From assembly GCA_003138975.1 (NCBI GenBank), contig PLHQ01000051.1:1-37006 (forward strand): a stretch of 37,006 nucleotides of DNA, given 5' to 3'. Positions within the stretch are counted from its first letter, which is position 1; every line of letters starts with the position of its first letter. Shown one piece after another: positions 8,500-16,562 of the stretch. The DNA comes from Acidobacteriaceae bacterium (GTDB lineage Bacteria; Acidobacteriota; Terriglobia; Terriglobales; Acidobacteriaceae). The notes below the pieces were generated by a model. It was not told the origin of the DNA. It made no database searches and saw nothing but the letters and a program-made list of their open reading frames with translations. The translations under genes and the position numbers were made by a program.

Positions 8500-9183
8500 C
8501 TAATGACAAGATCCGTCATCCTGAAACTGCCTACTGGCCACCATTGACACCAGAGACCGTGCACAGCTCAGGATTTGCTGGTTCAAAGTATCGTTCTTCA
8601 GCGCGTCTGGGGAAATACTTTGCAGGTCCTGGTGCGCCGCCACAATGTTATTGCTGAACTTCTGCATTTTATCGAGTTCGTTGCTGAGCAATTGATAAGC
8701 ATTTCGATCAGAATCGGTTGACACTGCTACGTATGCGAGTCTGAGATTCTTGGCAGCTTGCGCCCGGTAATCGGCCACAGAGTCATCCGTCACGGGGTAG
8801 CCATTCTGAATGGCACTGACTAGCGCGCTGCGCCATTCCCTGATCACGGCCATGGTTTCGATGCCTGCCTTCAAGAAATCTTTCGAGAATGCAGAGTTTG
8901 CAGTCTCGCTTGCCGGGGAAGTTGCCGTTGGTGTGTTTGCAGCGGACGTAGGCAGTGTTAACGTAATTTGGTTTCCCTTGAAGCTGAGGGAACCACTCGT
9001 CAGTCTTGTCAGTGCTTCGACGTCCACGTAGGACCTGCCGTTTATCTGGATAACCGGTGCTTGTCCCGGCTGGCCGCTTACAATGAGTGTCCGATTCTCC
9101 CGCACAGTCTGCGACAAAGCTAGCCTTGGGTTAGCCAGCAGCCATACCAGGATCAACCCTGCACTCAATAGCTTCCTTCTCAT
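8500..9183 (-). CDS. Secreted protein with copper-amine-oxidase-N-like domain
   Basis: About 227 residues. Signal peptide MRRKLLSAGLILVWLLANPR, then a short beta region QINGRSYVDVEALTRLTSGS followed by LSFKGNQITLTLP. This resembles the copper amine oxidase N-terminal (stalk) domain used by many exported proteins. The rest is helical (LNNELDKMQ-type) with a conserved-looking SCARSLVSMVASRQFQDDGSCH tail in which two Cys may pair. The start at 9181-9183 coincides with the signal peptide and has AGGGTGA upstream; earlier in-frame ATGs would precede the signal by 25 residues. Possibly transcribed with the PsiE-like gene. No function inferred. Confidence 0.65.
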   Translation of the reverse strand: MRRKLLSAGLILVWLLANPRLALSQTVRENRTLIVSGQPGQAPVIQINGRSYVDVEALTRLTSGSLSFKGNQITLTLPTSAANTPTATSPASETANSAFSKDFLKAGIETMAVIREWRSALVSAIQNGYPVTDDSVADYRAQAAKNLRLAYVAVSTDSDRNAYQLLSNELDKMQKFSNNIVAAHQDLQSISPDALKNDTLNQQILSCARSLVSMVASRQFQDDGSCH

Positions 9184-9371
9184 CTGATTCACCCTAGTTT
9201 TCCATCGTGAACTCGAGACATGCATTGGTGTCGAAACGAGATCGAGTTTTCGCATCAAGTTGCATCGGAGAGTCTACACCACCGTCGAATGCTTTGACAG
9301 TTCCCGATTAATGGGCCACTGGCAGACCGGATTTCGCATCGTCGAACCGTCGGGGGCGGATCACTAATCAG

Positions 9372-11921
9372 CTATTCGCTCGGTTCGAGGTAACGCCGAG
9401 GAGACGGGAGAATCACCGATCCGCTGACCGCGATCGAAAATGTCTTTCCTGCGGATATGCCATCAAGGCCCTCAGCGGTGAACCGCACTTTGTAATTTCC
9501 GGCAGCAGTATACGCGTGAGTGAGGATTGCGCCATCGGCGACCACTCCATCGCCGAAATCCCAATGACAGGCGAGCGTTGGGACTCCGTCTTTAGACACT
9601 ATGCTGGAGAGCTCAATTTCTTCCCCAATTTTTGCTTGAGACGGTACTTGGAAGGCAATCGAGGGCGCGGCCATCGGGATCGAAGTATCAATAATCTTGA
9701 TCAACTTGACTGAGTGCGCGGGTTGATTGTCCAGGCGGAGCGTTTCGTGGTCCATGGCCAACGGCCGATCTTGAGCTAGCGAGTCAAATAGCTTGTACGA
9801 ATGCTCTGCGGGAAGCTTCAAATCGGAAAAAGTGAGAATGTGAGAACTCGACTGCTCCGTCCAGTTAAAGACTGCCAAAATGGACTGACGCTGGTCTTCG
9901 CGCAGCAGAAAAACGCTCGGCTGCTCATCCTTATCTGCAAAAGTCAGGAGATCTAGAGGCAAAGCAGCGCGTCCAAGTTTCGCCATTGCGAGCAAATCTG
10001 GATTCTTGACCAATGCCACGCGTTCCGGATCACTCCCCAGTGTTGGGAGGTCGTCGCCAATTTCGAACATTCCTCCAGAAACTGCCGCCAGAGCGATCGA
10101 GACCTGAGCCTCATTCAATGTGAGTGGAGCTTGAATGGTTCGCTCTTCAAGCAGTTGCCGGGAAACTGTGAACGCGTCCGGGTCATCGATGAAAAAGTTG
10201 CGATGCATGTAATAGCGCGCCGCGATGCCCGGCTCAGCTTCCTTGCTGCGCAGAAACGCATGACCTGTATCCTGGGATATACGACCTTCATCCACCAGGC
10301 CAACAGGGTTCAACATGGGACTGCCATCTTTATCGAGCAGCACGTCTTCGCCGACTGTCTTGCGAATAATCTCGAGCCCAATTCGCTGCGCCTCAAGTGC
10401 CGTTGTGTTCGGACGATGGTAATAACCCTCGATTGCCGTGTTGTCCATGAAGTCGAGCTTAATGTAGCGCGCACCCCACTCCCGGACCAGCGTGCGATAG
10501 GTCTGTCGAAGATATTCCTGGGCATCCGGATGAGTGACGTCTAAGACGAACAGGGGTTCACCCTCCACCTCTTCGGCCTTTCCAATCGAAATCGGATCGC
10601 CATGTGCGTTATGCACCAGCCAATCTTTATGGTGTTCGTAAATCCAGGCCCGCTCACCTACTTCAAAGGGAGCCGTCCAAACTCCTACCTTCAATCCCAA
10701 TCGGCAGATGCGGTGAGTAAGATCCCACATGCCACCTGGAAATTGAGATGCATTGGGCGTCGCATATTCACTGCGAGAGTATCCGTAACCCAGGTCGAAA
10801 TGAAAATAGTCGTAACCCAGTATCTTCAAGTGCTCGGCCAGCCATTGAGCATTGGCGAGCGCGGCGCCTTGCGTGATTTTTGTATAGAAGGCCGTCCAAC
10901 TCCACCATCCCAGCATGTTGTCTGCGGTAACCCGACTGTGATGCAGTTCCCGAATTGTGGCACCGTAATTCTCAAGTTGCGAGTGGTAGCTTCTTCCGGC
11001 GGCAAACATCACGCGTTCTGAAGTTATTGATTCGCCTGCGGGAAGAGGAACGCTTAATTCAATCAGGTTTTCCGCAGGCCCTTCTCGCAGACCGGATTCT
11101 GGATCGGTCGCTTGTATCTCAGTAGTTCCAGTTGAATCAACCGTGTATGAAGCGATGCTGGGGCCATCTGGTGATGAGGATTGCGTTTGCAAATGAATGA
11201 TAGTGAGGAAGCGGCTGGAAGTGAGAGCCCCCAAAAACAGGCTCTCCGTGCTATCCCGGTTGTAGATAAGTTGGCTGCCTACGGCGCGGTGCATGCCCTC
11301 CGGAGCTTTTCCTAAAGTGTAAATCTGCAATGGCGGCCAGTCTTCGCTGAAGCTGTCCGAGAGAACTCGGTTGCTCTTCTGCGTGCCGCTGAGATCGATA
11401 ACTTTGTTTCCGACGGCTTCGACGCTTCGGATACTTTGGATTGTTACCGGATTGCCTGTGTGATTTTGTACTTCAGTCTCGATGACACCAAAAGCTCTCC
11501 CATCATAGATTTGCAATGTATATGCAAGATCAGGGAAATTCGGAAGGCCGGACGAAGTGACTGTTATTTTCTTGCCGTGTCCGAGAGCATCCTCAAAACT
11601 CGATTGAGATATTTCATGTTTCGGATAATCGGTCGATTTGACCCATTTGTGATCGATCTCTGCTGCCACCCTTGCGTGAATGACGCTGTGTCCGCCATTT
11701 TCTGTTTGGATTTCATATGTGCCATCGCTCGGCTGAACGACCACAGACAGACCCTCGGTATGAGCAACTGCCTGAGAACCCCGAGCCGGGTCAGAAGAGC
11801 CCAGACAGCCTTCAACTAAGATCAGCAAGCAGGCTATCAAGAGACTTGCGATCTTGACCTTGCGGATTTTTCCGGCCCATGCTTTCGGCAGCCGAAAACC
11901 ACGACAATTATGCTCAATCAT
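9372..11921 (-). CDS. GH36/27-like alpha-galactosidase lipoprotein with PKD domain
   Basis: 849 residues. The N-terminus has a basic region and hydrophobic core ending in ILVEGC, a probable lipobox with Cys about 39. A beta-sandwich (to ~330) is followed by a TIM barrel of the clan-D glycosidase type: GWWSWTAFYTKIT, YDYFHFDLGYGY, KVGVWTAPFEVGERAW. The predicted nucleophile is D490 in RYIKLDFMD and the acid/base is D551 in RISQDTG, both as in GH36 enzymes. A beta domain and a C-terminal PKD fold (HWDFGDG, then THAYTAAGNYKVRF) close the protein. ATG 11919-11921 has AGGAGGA 5 bases upstream. It lies 53 bases after the permease gene on the same strand and is likely cotranscribed. Substrate alpha-galactoside or a related alpha-linked sugar, by family only. 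Confidence 0.8.
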   Translation of the reverse strand: MIEHNCRGFRLPKAWAGKIRKVKIASLLIACLLILVEGCLGSSDPARGSQAVAHTEGLSVVVQPSDGTYEIQTENGGHSVIHARVAAEIDHKWVKSTDYPKHEISQSSFEDALGHGKKITVTSSGLPNFPDLAYTLQIYDGRAFGVIETEVQNHTGNPVTIQSIRSVEAVGNKVIDLSGTQKSNRVLSDSFSEDWPPLQIYTLGKAPEGMHRAVGSQLIYNRDSTESLFLGALTSSRFLTIIHLQTQSSSPDGPSIASYTVDSTGTTEIQATDPESGLREGPAENLIELSVPLPAGESITSERVMFAAGRSYHSQLENYGATIRELHHSRVTADNMLGWWSWTAFYTKITQGAALANAQWLAEHLKILGYDYFHFDLGYGYSRSEYATPNASQFPGGMWDLTHRICRLGLKVGVWTAPFEVGERAWIYEHHKDWLVHNAHGDPISIGKAEEVEGEPLFVLDVTHPDAQEYLRQTYRTLVREWGARYIKLDFMDNTAIEGYYHRPNTTALEAQRIGLEIIRKTVGEDVLLDKDGSPMLNPVGLVDEGRISQDTGHAFLRSKEAEPGIAARYYMHRNFFIDDPDAFTVSRQLLEERTIQAPLTLNEAQVSIALAAVSGGMFEIGDDLPTLGSDPERVALVKNPDLLAMAKLGRAALPLDLLTFADKDEQPSVFLLREDQRQSILAVFNWTEQSSSHILTFSDLKLPAEHSYKLFDSLAQDRPLAMDHETLRLDNQPAHSVKLIKIIDTSIPMAAPSIAFQVPSQAKIGEEIELSSIVSKDGVPTLACHWDFGDGVVADGAILTHAYTAAGNYKVRFTAEGLDGISAGKTFSIAVSGSVILPSPRRYLEPSE

Positions 11922-11974
11922 GAATTCCTCCTGCTGTGCGTGGAACTTGCTACGGCGGAACGTCGATTTGCCTC

Positions 11975-13342
11975 TCACTCAGAATCCTGACTTGGGTTGA
12001 AGGGCCATGTAGCTTTCCACTTCGCCCAGATGAAGAAAACCAGAACGCCGGTTAGTAGCGTCAATAATCCGATCTTGATGTAGAGCCAGCCTGAGGTCAG
12101 AAAAACGTATGCCCATCCAAAGAAAGCAATGACAATGGGGACGGGATAAAACCACATCTTGTACGGCCGCGCGCTGTCTGGAAACTTTCGTCGCAAGAGT
12201 GGAATCGCAAATAGCTGTCCGAGAAACTGGACCAAAATTCTGGTAGTGATCAACGCACTGACAAGCTGATCAAGTTTAAGGAACGCGGCAGCAATAGATA
12301 CACCGCCCAGAACCAGAAGGGAAACTTGCGGATAGTTTTTCGTAGGATGCAGTTGCGCAAACGGACGGAAGAAATAGCCGTCGATGGCAGCCGCATAAGG
12401 AATGCGCGAATAACCCAGAAGAAGCGCGAACACAGAGCCAAAGGCCGACCAGAGGATCAAAATTGTTACCGCGATTGCGGCGCCCCTGCCGTATAGGCGC
12501 TCCATGAAGTCAGAAACGATGAAGTTCGAATGAATTCCTTCCCGCCACGGCACCACTCCGATCAAGGCGAGATGCAGCGCTAGGTATCCTACACAGCAGA
12601 TTGCCAGCGAAAACAGAATCGATCGCGGCACTACGTAGGAAGGATTCTGCACTTCGTCACCGATGTAGCACACATCGTAATATCCGAGATAGTTGTACAC
12701 AGCGATCAGGGTAGCGCTGCCGAGACCGAGCACGAAGCCACGATTGAAGGCCATCGCTCCTGGGGGAAAATCGAACGCCCTGTGGGCATTGAAGTGAGGG
12801 AAACCGGTGACGATGACGGCTACCATCGCCAGCACCGTGCCAATCCAAAGAGTGAGCGTGACCTTGCTCAAAAATGTGATCTTTCGGCACAAGAGGAACA
12901 AAGCAACAAGGCCTGCGGCAACCGCTATGTATTGCTGGCCTCGACCGCTCAATCCTGGCCAGAGATATGTAGAATAGTTTCCAAATCCGATCATCCCGGA
13001 TGCGATTTCCAAAGGCCCACTCAGAACGAATTGCCAGATGAAAAGAAAAGCCATCAGGCGACCCCAACTTTGATGGCCGTATGCCTCGCGAAGAAAATGG
13101 TAACTACCGCCGGAGCCTGGCAACGCCGCCCCCAGTTCGCTCCATATCAGACCATCGGAAATTACGATGAGCGCACCCGTCAGCCAGCCCAGCATGGATT
13201 GCGGGCCGCCCATGGAAGCCATCAATAGTGGGATTGTGATGAAAGGCCCGATCCCAACCATGTTTGACATGTTCAGGGCCGTGGCAGGAAGTAAACCAAA
13301 CGCGCGCGTCAGGTGGGGGTGCGTTTCAGTCTCCATTGCCAT
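11975..13342 (-). CDS. APC-superfamily permease (amino-acid/polyamine type)
   Basis: 455 residues with about twelve hydrophobic helices. The first carries the APC signature for unwound TM1 (ALNMSNMVGIGPFITIPLLM, close to the GxGIF motif). Next comes SELGAALPGSGGSYHFLREA, the standard TM3 region. APC proteins carry amino acids, amines or amine-modified sugars. Here the gene is first in a unit with a secreted glycosidase and shares its promoter type with a sugar operon, which is unusual for a plain amino-acid carrier. FrlA (fructoselysine permease) is a known APC member that carries a sugar-amine, and is the nearest precedent. Start at ATG 13340-13342 or 13334-13336. Specificity undetermined. 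Confidence 0.8.
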   Translation of the reverse strand: MAMETETHPHLTRAFGLLPATALNMSNMVGIGPFITIPLLMASMGGPQSMLGWLTGALIVISDGLIWSELGAALPGSGGSYHFLREAYGHQSWGRLMAFLFIWQFVLSGPLEIASGMIGFGNYSTYLWPGLSGRGQQYIAVAAGLVALFLLCRKITFLSKVTLTLWIGTVLAMVAVIVTGFPHFNAHRAFDFPPGAMAFNRGFVLGLGSATLIAVYNYLGYYDVCYIGDEVQNPSYVVPRSILFSLAICCVGYLALHLALIGVVPWREGIHSNFIVSDFMERLYGRGAAIAVTILILWSAFGSVFALLLGYSRIPYAAAIDGYFFRPFAQLHPTKNYPQVSLLVLGGVSIAAAFLKLDQLVSALITTRILVQFLGQLFAIPLLRRKFPDSARPYKMWFYPVPIVIAFFGWAYVFLTSGWLYIKIGLLTLLTGVLVFFIWAKWKATWPFNPSQDSE

Positions 13343-13506
13343 GGGCGTGCAAGATCGTAAAAGTTCTAGGCTGCATCACAGCGATTCCTTATGCAGAAAG
13401 ATCCCATAAGCATTCGCTGCGCTCGTCTTGCTGAGCTATTCGTTTTGCCGCTATGCCGTTCCCTTCACTCCAATGCGGGTCGCGTCACTCACCTTACAAT
13501 TGCGCG

Positions 13507-13550
13507 AATCTACCGACAGCTTGCCCGTTTGTCAATTAGATTGTTTGTTT
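13507..13550 (-). promoter_or_regulatory. Promoter of the permease/glycosidase unit, regulon copy C
   Basis: On the minus strand TTGACA (13535-13530), a 17-base spacer and TAGATT (13512-13507) are followed by CGCGCAAT. Upstream of the -35 lies ACAAACAATCTAA. The whole block closely matches the promoter in front of the TonB receptor: 13 of 14 bases agree from the -10 onward, TTGACAAACG is identical, and the upstream tract is 9 of 13. Transcription would start near 13500, about 160 bases before the permease. A DeoR-type regulator is the natural candidate to bind the upstream element. Confidence 0.75.
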
Positions 13551-13673
13551 CTGATCGATTGTGACTCCTGGAGGTACACTTTTTGCGGTACAAATCGTCC
13601 ACATCCCAAATACAATTGGTGCCGCGGAGCCACCGATCCGCGCCAGGTTGGGCAGCCAGGAGAGCCAGACATT

Positions 13674-14495
13674 ATGCTCGCAGAAGAGCGCAGATTTCGC
13701 ATTCGAGAGATCCTTTCCGGTCAACGCACCATTACCGCTTCCGACCTCTGCGCTGCTCTGGGGGTTACCGCCGCCACGGTGAGGCGAGACTTGGCGGCTT
13801 TGGAGCAGGATGGCGTACTGGTCCGTTCGCATGGGGGAGCGGTTTCCAGGATGTCCAGCACAAACTTCCAACCTTCCTACGAGACTTTGTCGCATAGCCA
13901 CAGCGGCGAAAAGCATGCGATTGCGGTCGCGGCTGAACATTTGGTGCTTGATGGCGAGACTGTGTTTCTTGAGGGAAGCACCACAGTGTATGAACTTGCC
14001 TGCGGCTTAAATCAGCGGAACCGACTGACCGTCGTGACAAATTCTCCGACGATCGTTTGCCAGTTGCAGAGAAGCTCGGGTGTGACTGTCCTTTGCACCG
14101 GCGGCGATCTTCAAAAGGATACGTTCTACTTTTCCGGCGAATGGGCGCAGCGTGCGCTCTCCGAAATTCGGTTAGACAAAGCGATTTTGGGAGTGAGCGC
14201 AATCGATCTTTCGTATGGAATCTCGACCGCGAACCACGCCGAGGCACAGATCAAGAAGATGATCATGAGAGCTGCGAAGACCCGGATCGCGCTGGCAGAT
14301 CACAGCAAGTTTGGTACTCAGAGCTTCGCCTATGTCGGCCCGGTGGCGGACATCGACGTGCTCGTAACCGACTCCGGCACCGATCCAAAATACATCAAGG
14401 GCCTGCGTGAAGCGGGTGTCGAAGTTGTGGTTGCGGAATTGCAAGAAACGCGTAAAACACCGCACAAAAGAACACATGCGAACAAAACAGGTTGA
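13674..14495 (+). CDS. DeoR/GlpR-family transcriptional regulator
   Basis: 273 residues. An N-terminal winged helix (ERRFRIREILSGQ, TASDLCAALGVTAATVRRDL, EQDGVLVRSHGGAV) is the DeoR HTH. The C-terminal domain is the ISOCOT sugar-phosphate sensor fold: GETVFLEGSTTVYELA, LTVVTNSPTI, VLCTGGDLQKDTFYFSG, GVSAIDLSYGISTANHAEAQ, LADHSKFG. These regulators are usually repressors relieved by a phosphorylated sugar intermediate. ATG 13674 is chosen as it begins the HTH (MLAEERR) and has AGGAGA 10 bases ahead; the 82 codons upstream in frame are not family-like. Divergent from the permease unit and directly upstream of the aldolase operon, so it likely controls both. Its last codons contain the operator of the next operon. 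Confidence 0.88.
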   Translation: MLAEERRFRIREILSGQRTITASDLCAALGVTAATVRRDLAALEQDGVLVRSHGGAVSRMSSTNFQPSYETLSHSHSGEKHAIAVAAEHLVLDGETVFLEGSTTVYELACGLNQRNRLTVVTNSPTIVCQLQRSSGVTVLCTGGDLQKDTFYFSGEWAQRALSEIRLDKAILGVSAIDLSYGISTANHAEAQIKKMIMRAAKTRIALADHSKFGTQSFAYVGPVADIDVLVTDSGTDPKYIKGLREAGVEVVVAELQETRKTPHKRTHANKTG

Positions 14496-14520
14496 CAATC
14501 GCTCAAATGCGGGATAATTT
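14479..14520 (+). promoter_or_regulatory. Promoter of the aldolase-kinase-isomerase operon, regulon copy A
   Basis: CGAACAAAACA (14479-14489), two bases, TTGACA (14492-14497), a 17-base spacer and TAATTT (14515-14520). The -35 overlaps the regulator's stop codon TGA (14493-14495). The first start codon is 36 bases downstream at 14557. The CGAACAAAACA element is identical in the TonB promoter. Confidence 0.78.
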
Positions 14521-14556
14521 GAGTCCCGTCTTGGTTCAGCGAGGACGAGGGGAACT

Positions 14557-15384
14557 GTGAGCGATTGCGGCAAGAGGATTCGCTTGAATCGTGTGCTCGG
14601 AGGCTCGGAGCGCCGAGCCCTGGTAGTCGCTTTCGATCATGCTTTGGTACTCGGGCCGATTCCTGGGACTGAGGACCCATTACGAAAGATTCGCCAGTTT
14701 GCCCAAGCCAGAGTCGATGCATTGCTGTTGAACCTTGGGCTCATTCGTCAATTCGCAAACTCGACAATAGTCGGCCCAATACCAGCTCTAATTGCCCGCC
14801 TGGACTGGACAACCGTTTGGTCTGCGATTGGGCAAAACGGAAGTGGCGCGCTGCACAGCTCGCTTCTCGCACGCCCCGAGGAAGCGTTACGACACGGCGC
14901 AGATGCCGTTCTCACCTATCTCGTCGTAGGCACCGGTGATGCCGAGTTCGAGATGAAGGAGATCACTCGCAACGCGGAAATCGCCCGCGAATGTGAACGA
15001 GTTGGAATCCCGCTGATTGTTGAATCTCTCGCACGGGGGAAGGATGTGCAGAATCCAGGTGATCCCAAGTGGCTGAACCTCCACACTCGTATGGCAGCCG
15101 AGCTTGGTGCGGATGTCGTTAAGACGGATTACAGCGGGGATACAGCCTCGATGCATTCGGTGGTGGAAAAATGCCCTATACCAATCCTGGTGCTCGGTGG
15201 AAGCCGTCATGCCTCCGACAGACGTGCGCTTGATGTGGTCCGCGAAGTTGCGGCCGCAGGAGCGGCTGGTGTCTTCTTTGGCCGCAATGTTTTCCAAGCC
15301 GACAACATCAGCACATTTCTAGAACAGGCGCGTGCTGCTCTTGACGGAGCGGTGGCGGCAGAATTTCAAGCAATCCCAAGATGA
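14557..15384 (+). CDS. Class I DhnA/LacD/FbaB-type aldolase
   Basis: 275 residues. The barrel motifs of the DeoC/LacD/FbaB/LsrF group are present: RALVVAFDHALVLGPIPG at strand 1, ALRHGADAVLTYLVVG, RVGIPLIVESLARGKDV, and the Schiff-base lysine in ADVVKTDYSGD, followed by PILVLGGSR and GVFFGRNVFQ (phosphate-binding loop). These enzymes cleave or transfer on phosphorylated ketoses (fructose- or tagatose-1,6-bisphosphate, sulfofructose-1-phosphate, or HPD-phosphate for LsrF). Starts with GTG at 14557, with GAGGGGA immediately upstream. First gene of the operon; its stop overlaps the next start by four bases (ATGA). Substrate not resolvable from sequence. Confidence 0.82.
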   Translation: MSDCGKRIRLNRVLGGSERRALVVAFDHALVLGPIPGTEDPLRKIRQFAQARVDALLLNLGLIRQFANSTIVGPIPALIARLDWTTVWSAIGQNGSGALHSSLLARPEEALRHGADAVLTYLVVGTGDAEFEMKEITRNAEIARECERVGIPLIVESLARGKDVQNPGDPKWLNLHTRMAAELGADVVKTDYSGDTASMHSVVEKCPIPILVLGGSRHASDRRALDVVREVAAAGAAGVFFGRNVFQADNISTFLEQARAALDGAVAAEFQAIPR

Positions 15385-16562
15385 CGACATCGGGTTCCCA
15401 GGCCCAGGCAGTTTTGTGCGACAAGAATGTGATGGACGGTCGTCCCGGATTCCGCCTGCGGGCCGATTGGGGATATATTTCAGTTCTTGAGGGCGGTGGG
15501 CATATCTGCGCGTTGAATCTGAATGCATGTTCCGGAGTGAACCCGCTATGGCGGCCGCAATGGGCCACGATCGATCCATCCCAGTACGAGATTTCGAAAC
15601 ATGCTCGCAAGTACGGGCCTCCGCCGGACGGCAGGTTACTCTCCGGCATTGCCGGACATAGCCTCAGCTTTGATCAGTTCGGGCCGCCTTCCATAGAAGA
15701 AACAGCAGCGGGTCTCACCACCCACGGCGAAGCGCCCGCATTGAAGTGGAAGATCCAGAAGCAAGCGCAGTCGCCGAAGCCACAATTGCAATATGGTCTG
15801 ACTCTTCCCGAAGCTCGGATCAGTTTCAGCAGGAAGCTCACCCTCGACCGCGTGAATCCGGTGATTTATTGCGAAGAAGAGGCGGTCAACCTGAGTAGTT
15901 ACGACCGCCCCATTTCGTGGAACGAACATGTAACTTTCGGGCCACCGTTTCTGGAACCAGGAACCACCTGGTTCGACATGCCGGCAAAGCGGGCAAAGGT
16001 TTGTCCGACGAGCTACAGCCCTCGATTTTTTCTTCAGCCGGATTCCGAGTTTACTTGGCCCAACGCACCGACAAAAGATCGCAAGCGGATGAACTTGCGT
16101 ACTACGCCGGCACAGCGGTTCGGACACTACACAGCGCAATTGCTGAGTCCGGAACGTGAGATTGGTTTCATCGCGGCATGTAACCCTCGCCAGAAGCTTC
16201 TCGTCGTCTATGCATTTCGACGGGCAGACTTTCCCTGGGTGGGCAATTGGGAAGAGCGATACAACCGAACCCAAGCGCCGTGGCGAGGGAAAACGTTCTG
16301 TCGAGGACTGGAGTTCAGCACGACTCCGTTCTCTATTCCGCGGCGCGAAACGATCGAGCAAGGTCCGCTGTTCGGCGAACCAACGTATCGCTGGCTTCCG
16401 GCTAAATCCAAGGCTCAAGTTCGGTTTCTGATTTTGTTGGTTAAGGTGCCAGAGACATTTCGTGGCGTAGCGAGTGTTTCCGTTGCTAAAAGAAAGATCG
16501 ATGTTGTCGAGTCCGGAGCTCGTGGCCGGAAGCTTTCAGTCGCGGCAGACAAATTCCTGTGA
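15381..16562 (+). CDS. Aldose-1-epimerase-like (galactose mutarotase fold) protein
   Basis: 393 residues, no signal peptide. The central part shows the mutarotase-superfamily feature GHSLSFDQFGPPSIEE followed by LTTHGEAP (catalytic His in HGE), then a series of beta strands, and WNEHVTFGPPF in the second half, where the family has its H-E-H binding face. It resembles cytosolic members that interconvert anomers or remodel sugars rather than GalM itself, and I know no established function for this subgroup. Start ATG 15381 overlaps the aldolase stop by four bases, and the stop is followed directly by the kinase ATG, so these genes are translated together. Role likely in presenting the right anomer to the isomerase or kinase, by inference. 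Confidence 0.62.
   Translation: MTTSGSQAQAVLCDKNVMDGRPGFRLRADWGYISVLEGGGHICALNLNACSGVNPLWRPQWATIDPSQYEISKHARKYGPPPDGRLLSGIAGHSLSFDQFGPPSIEETAAGLTTHGEAPALKWKIQKQAQSPKPQLQYGLTLPEARISFSRKLTLDRVNPVIYCEEEAVNLSSYDRPISWNEHVTFGPPFLEPGTTWFDMPAKRAKVCPTSYSPRFFLQPDSEFTWPNAPTKDRKRMNLRTTPAQRFGHYTAQLLSPEREIGFIAACNPRQKLLVVYAFRRADFPWVGNWEERYNRTQAPWRGKTFCRGLEFSTTPFSIPRRETIEQGPLFGEPTYRWLPAKSKAQVRFLILLVKVPETFRGVASVSVAKRKIDVVESGARGRKLSVAADKFL

Noticed and set aside
14172-14722. Long antisense frames across the regulator and aldolase genes
   Set aside because: They mirror codon structure of the real genes and carry no domain motifs.
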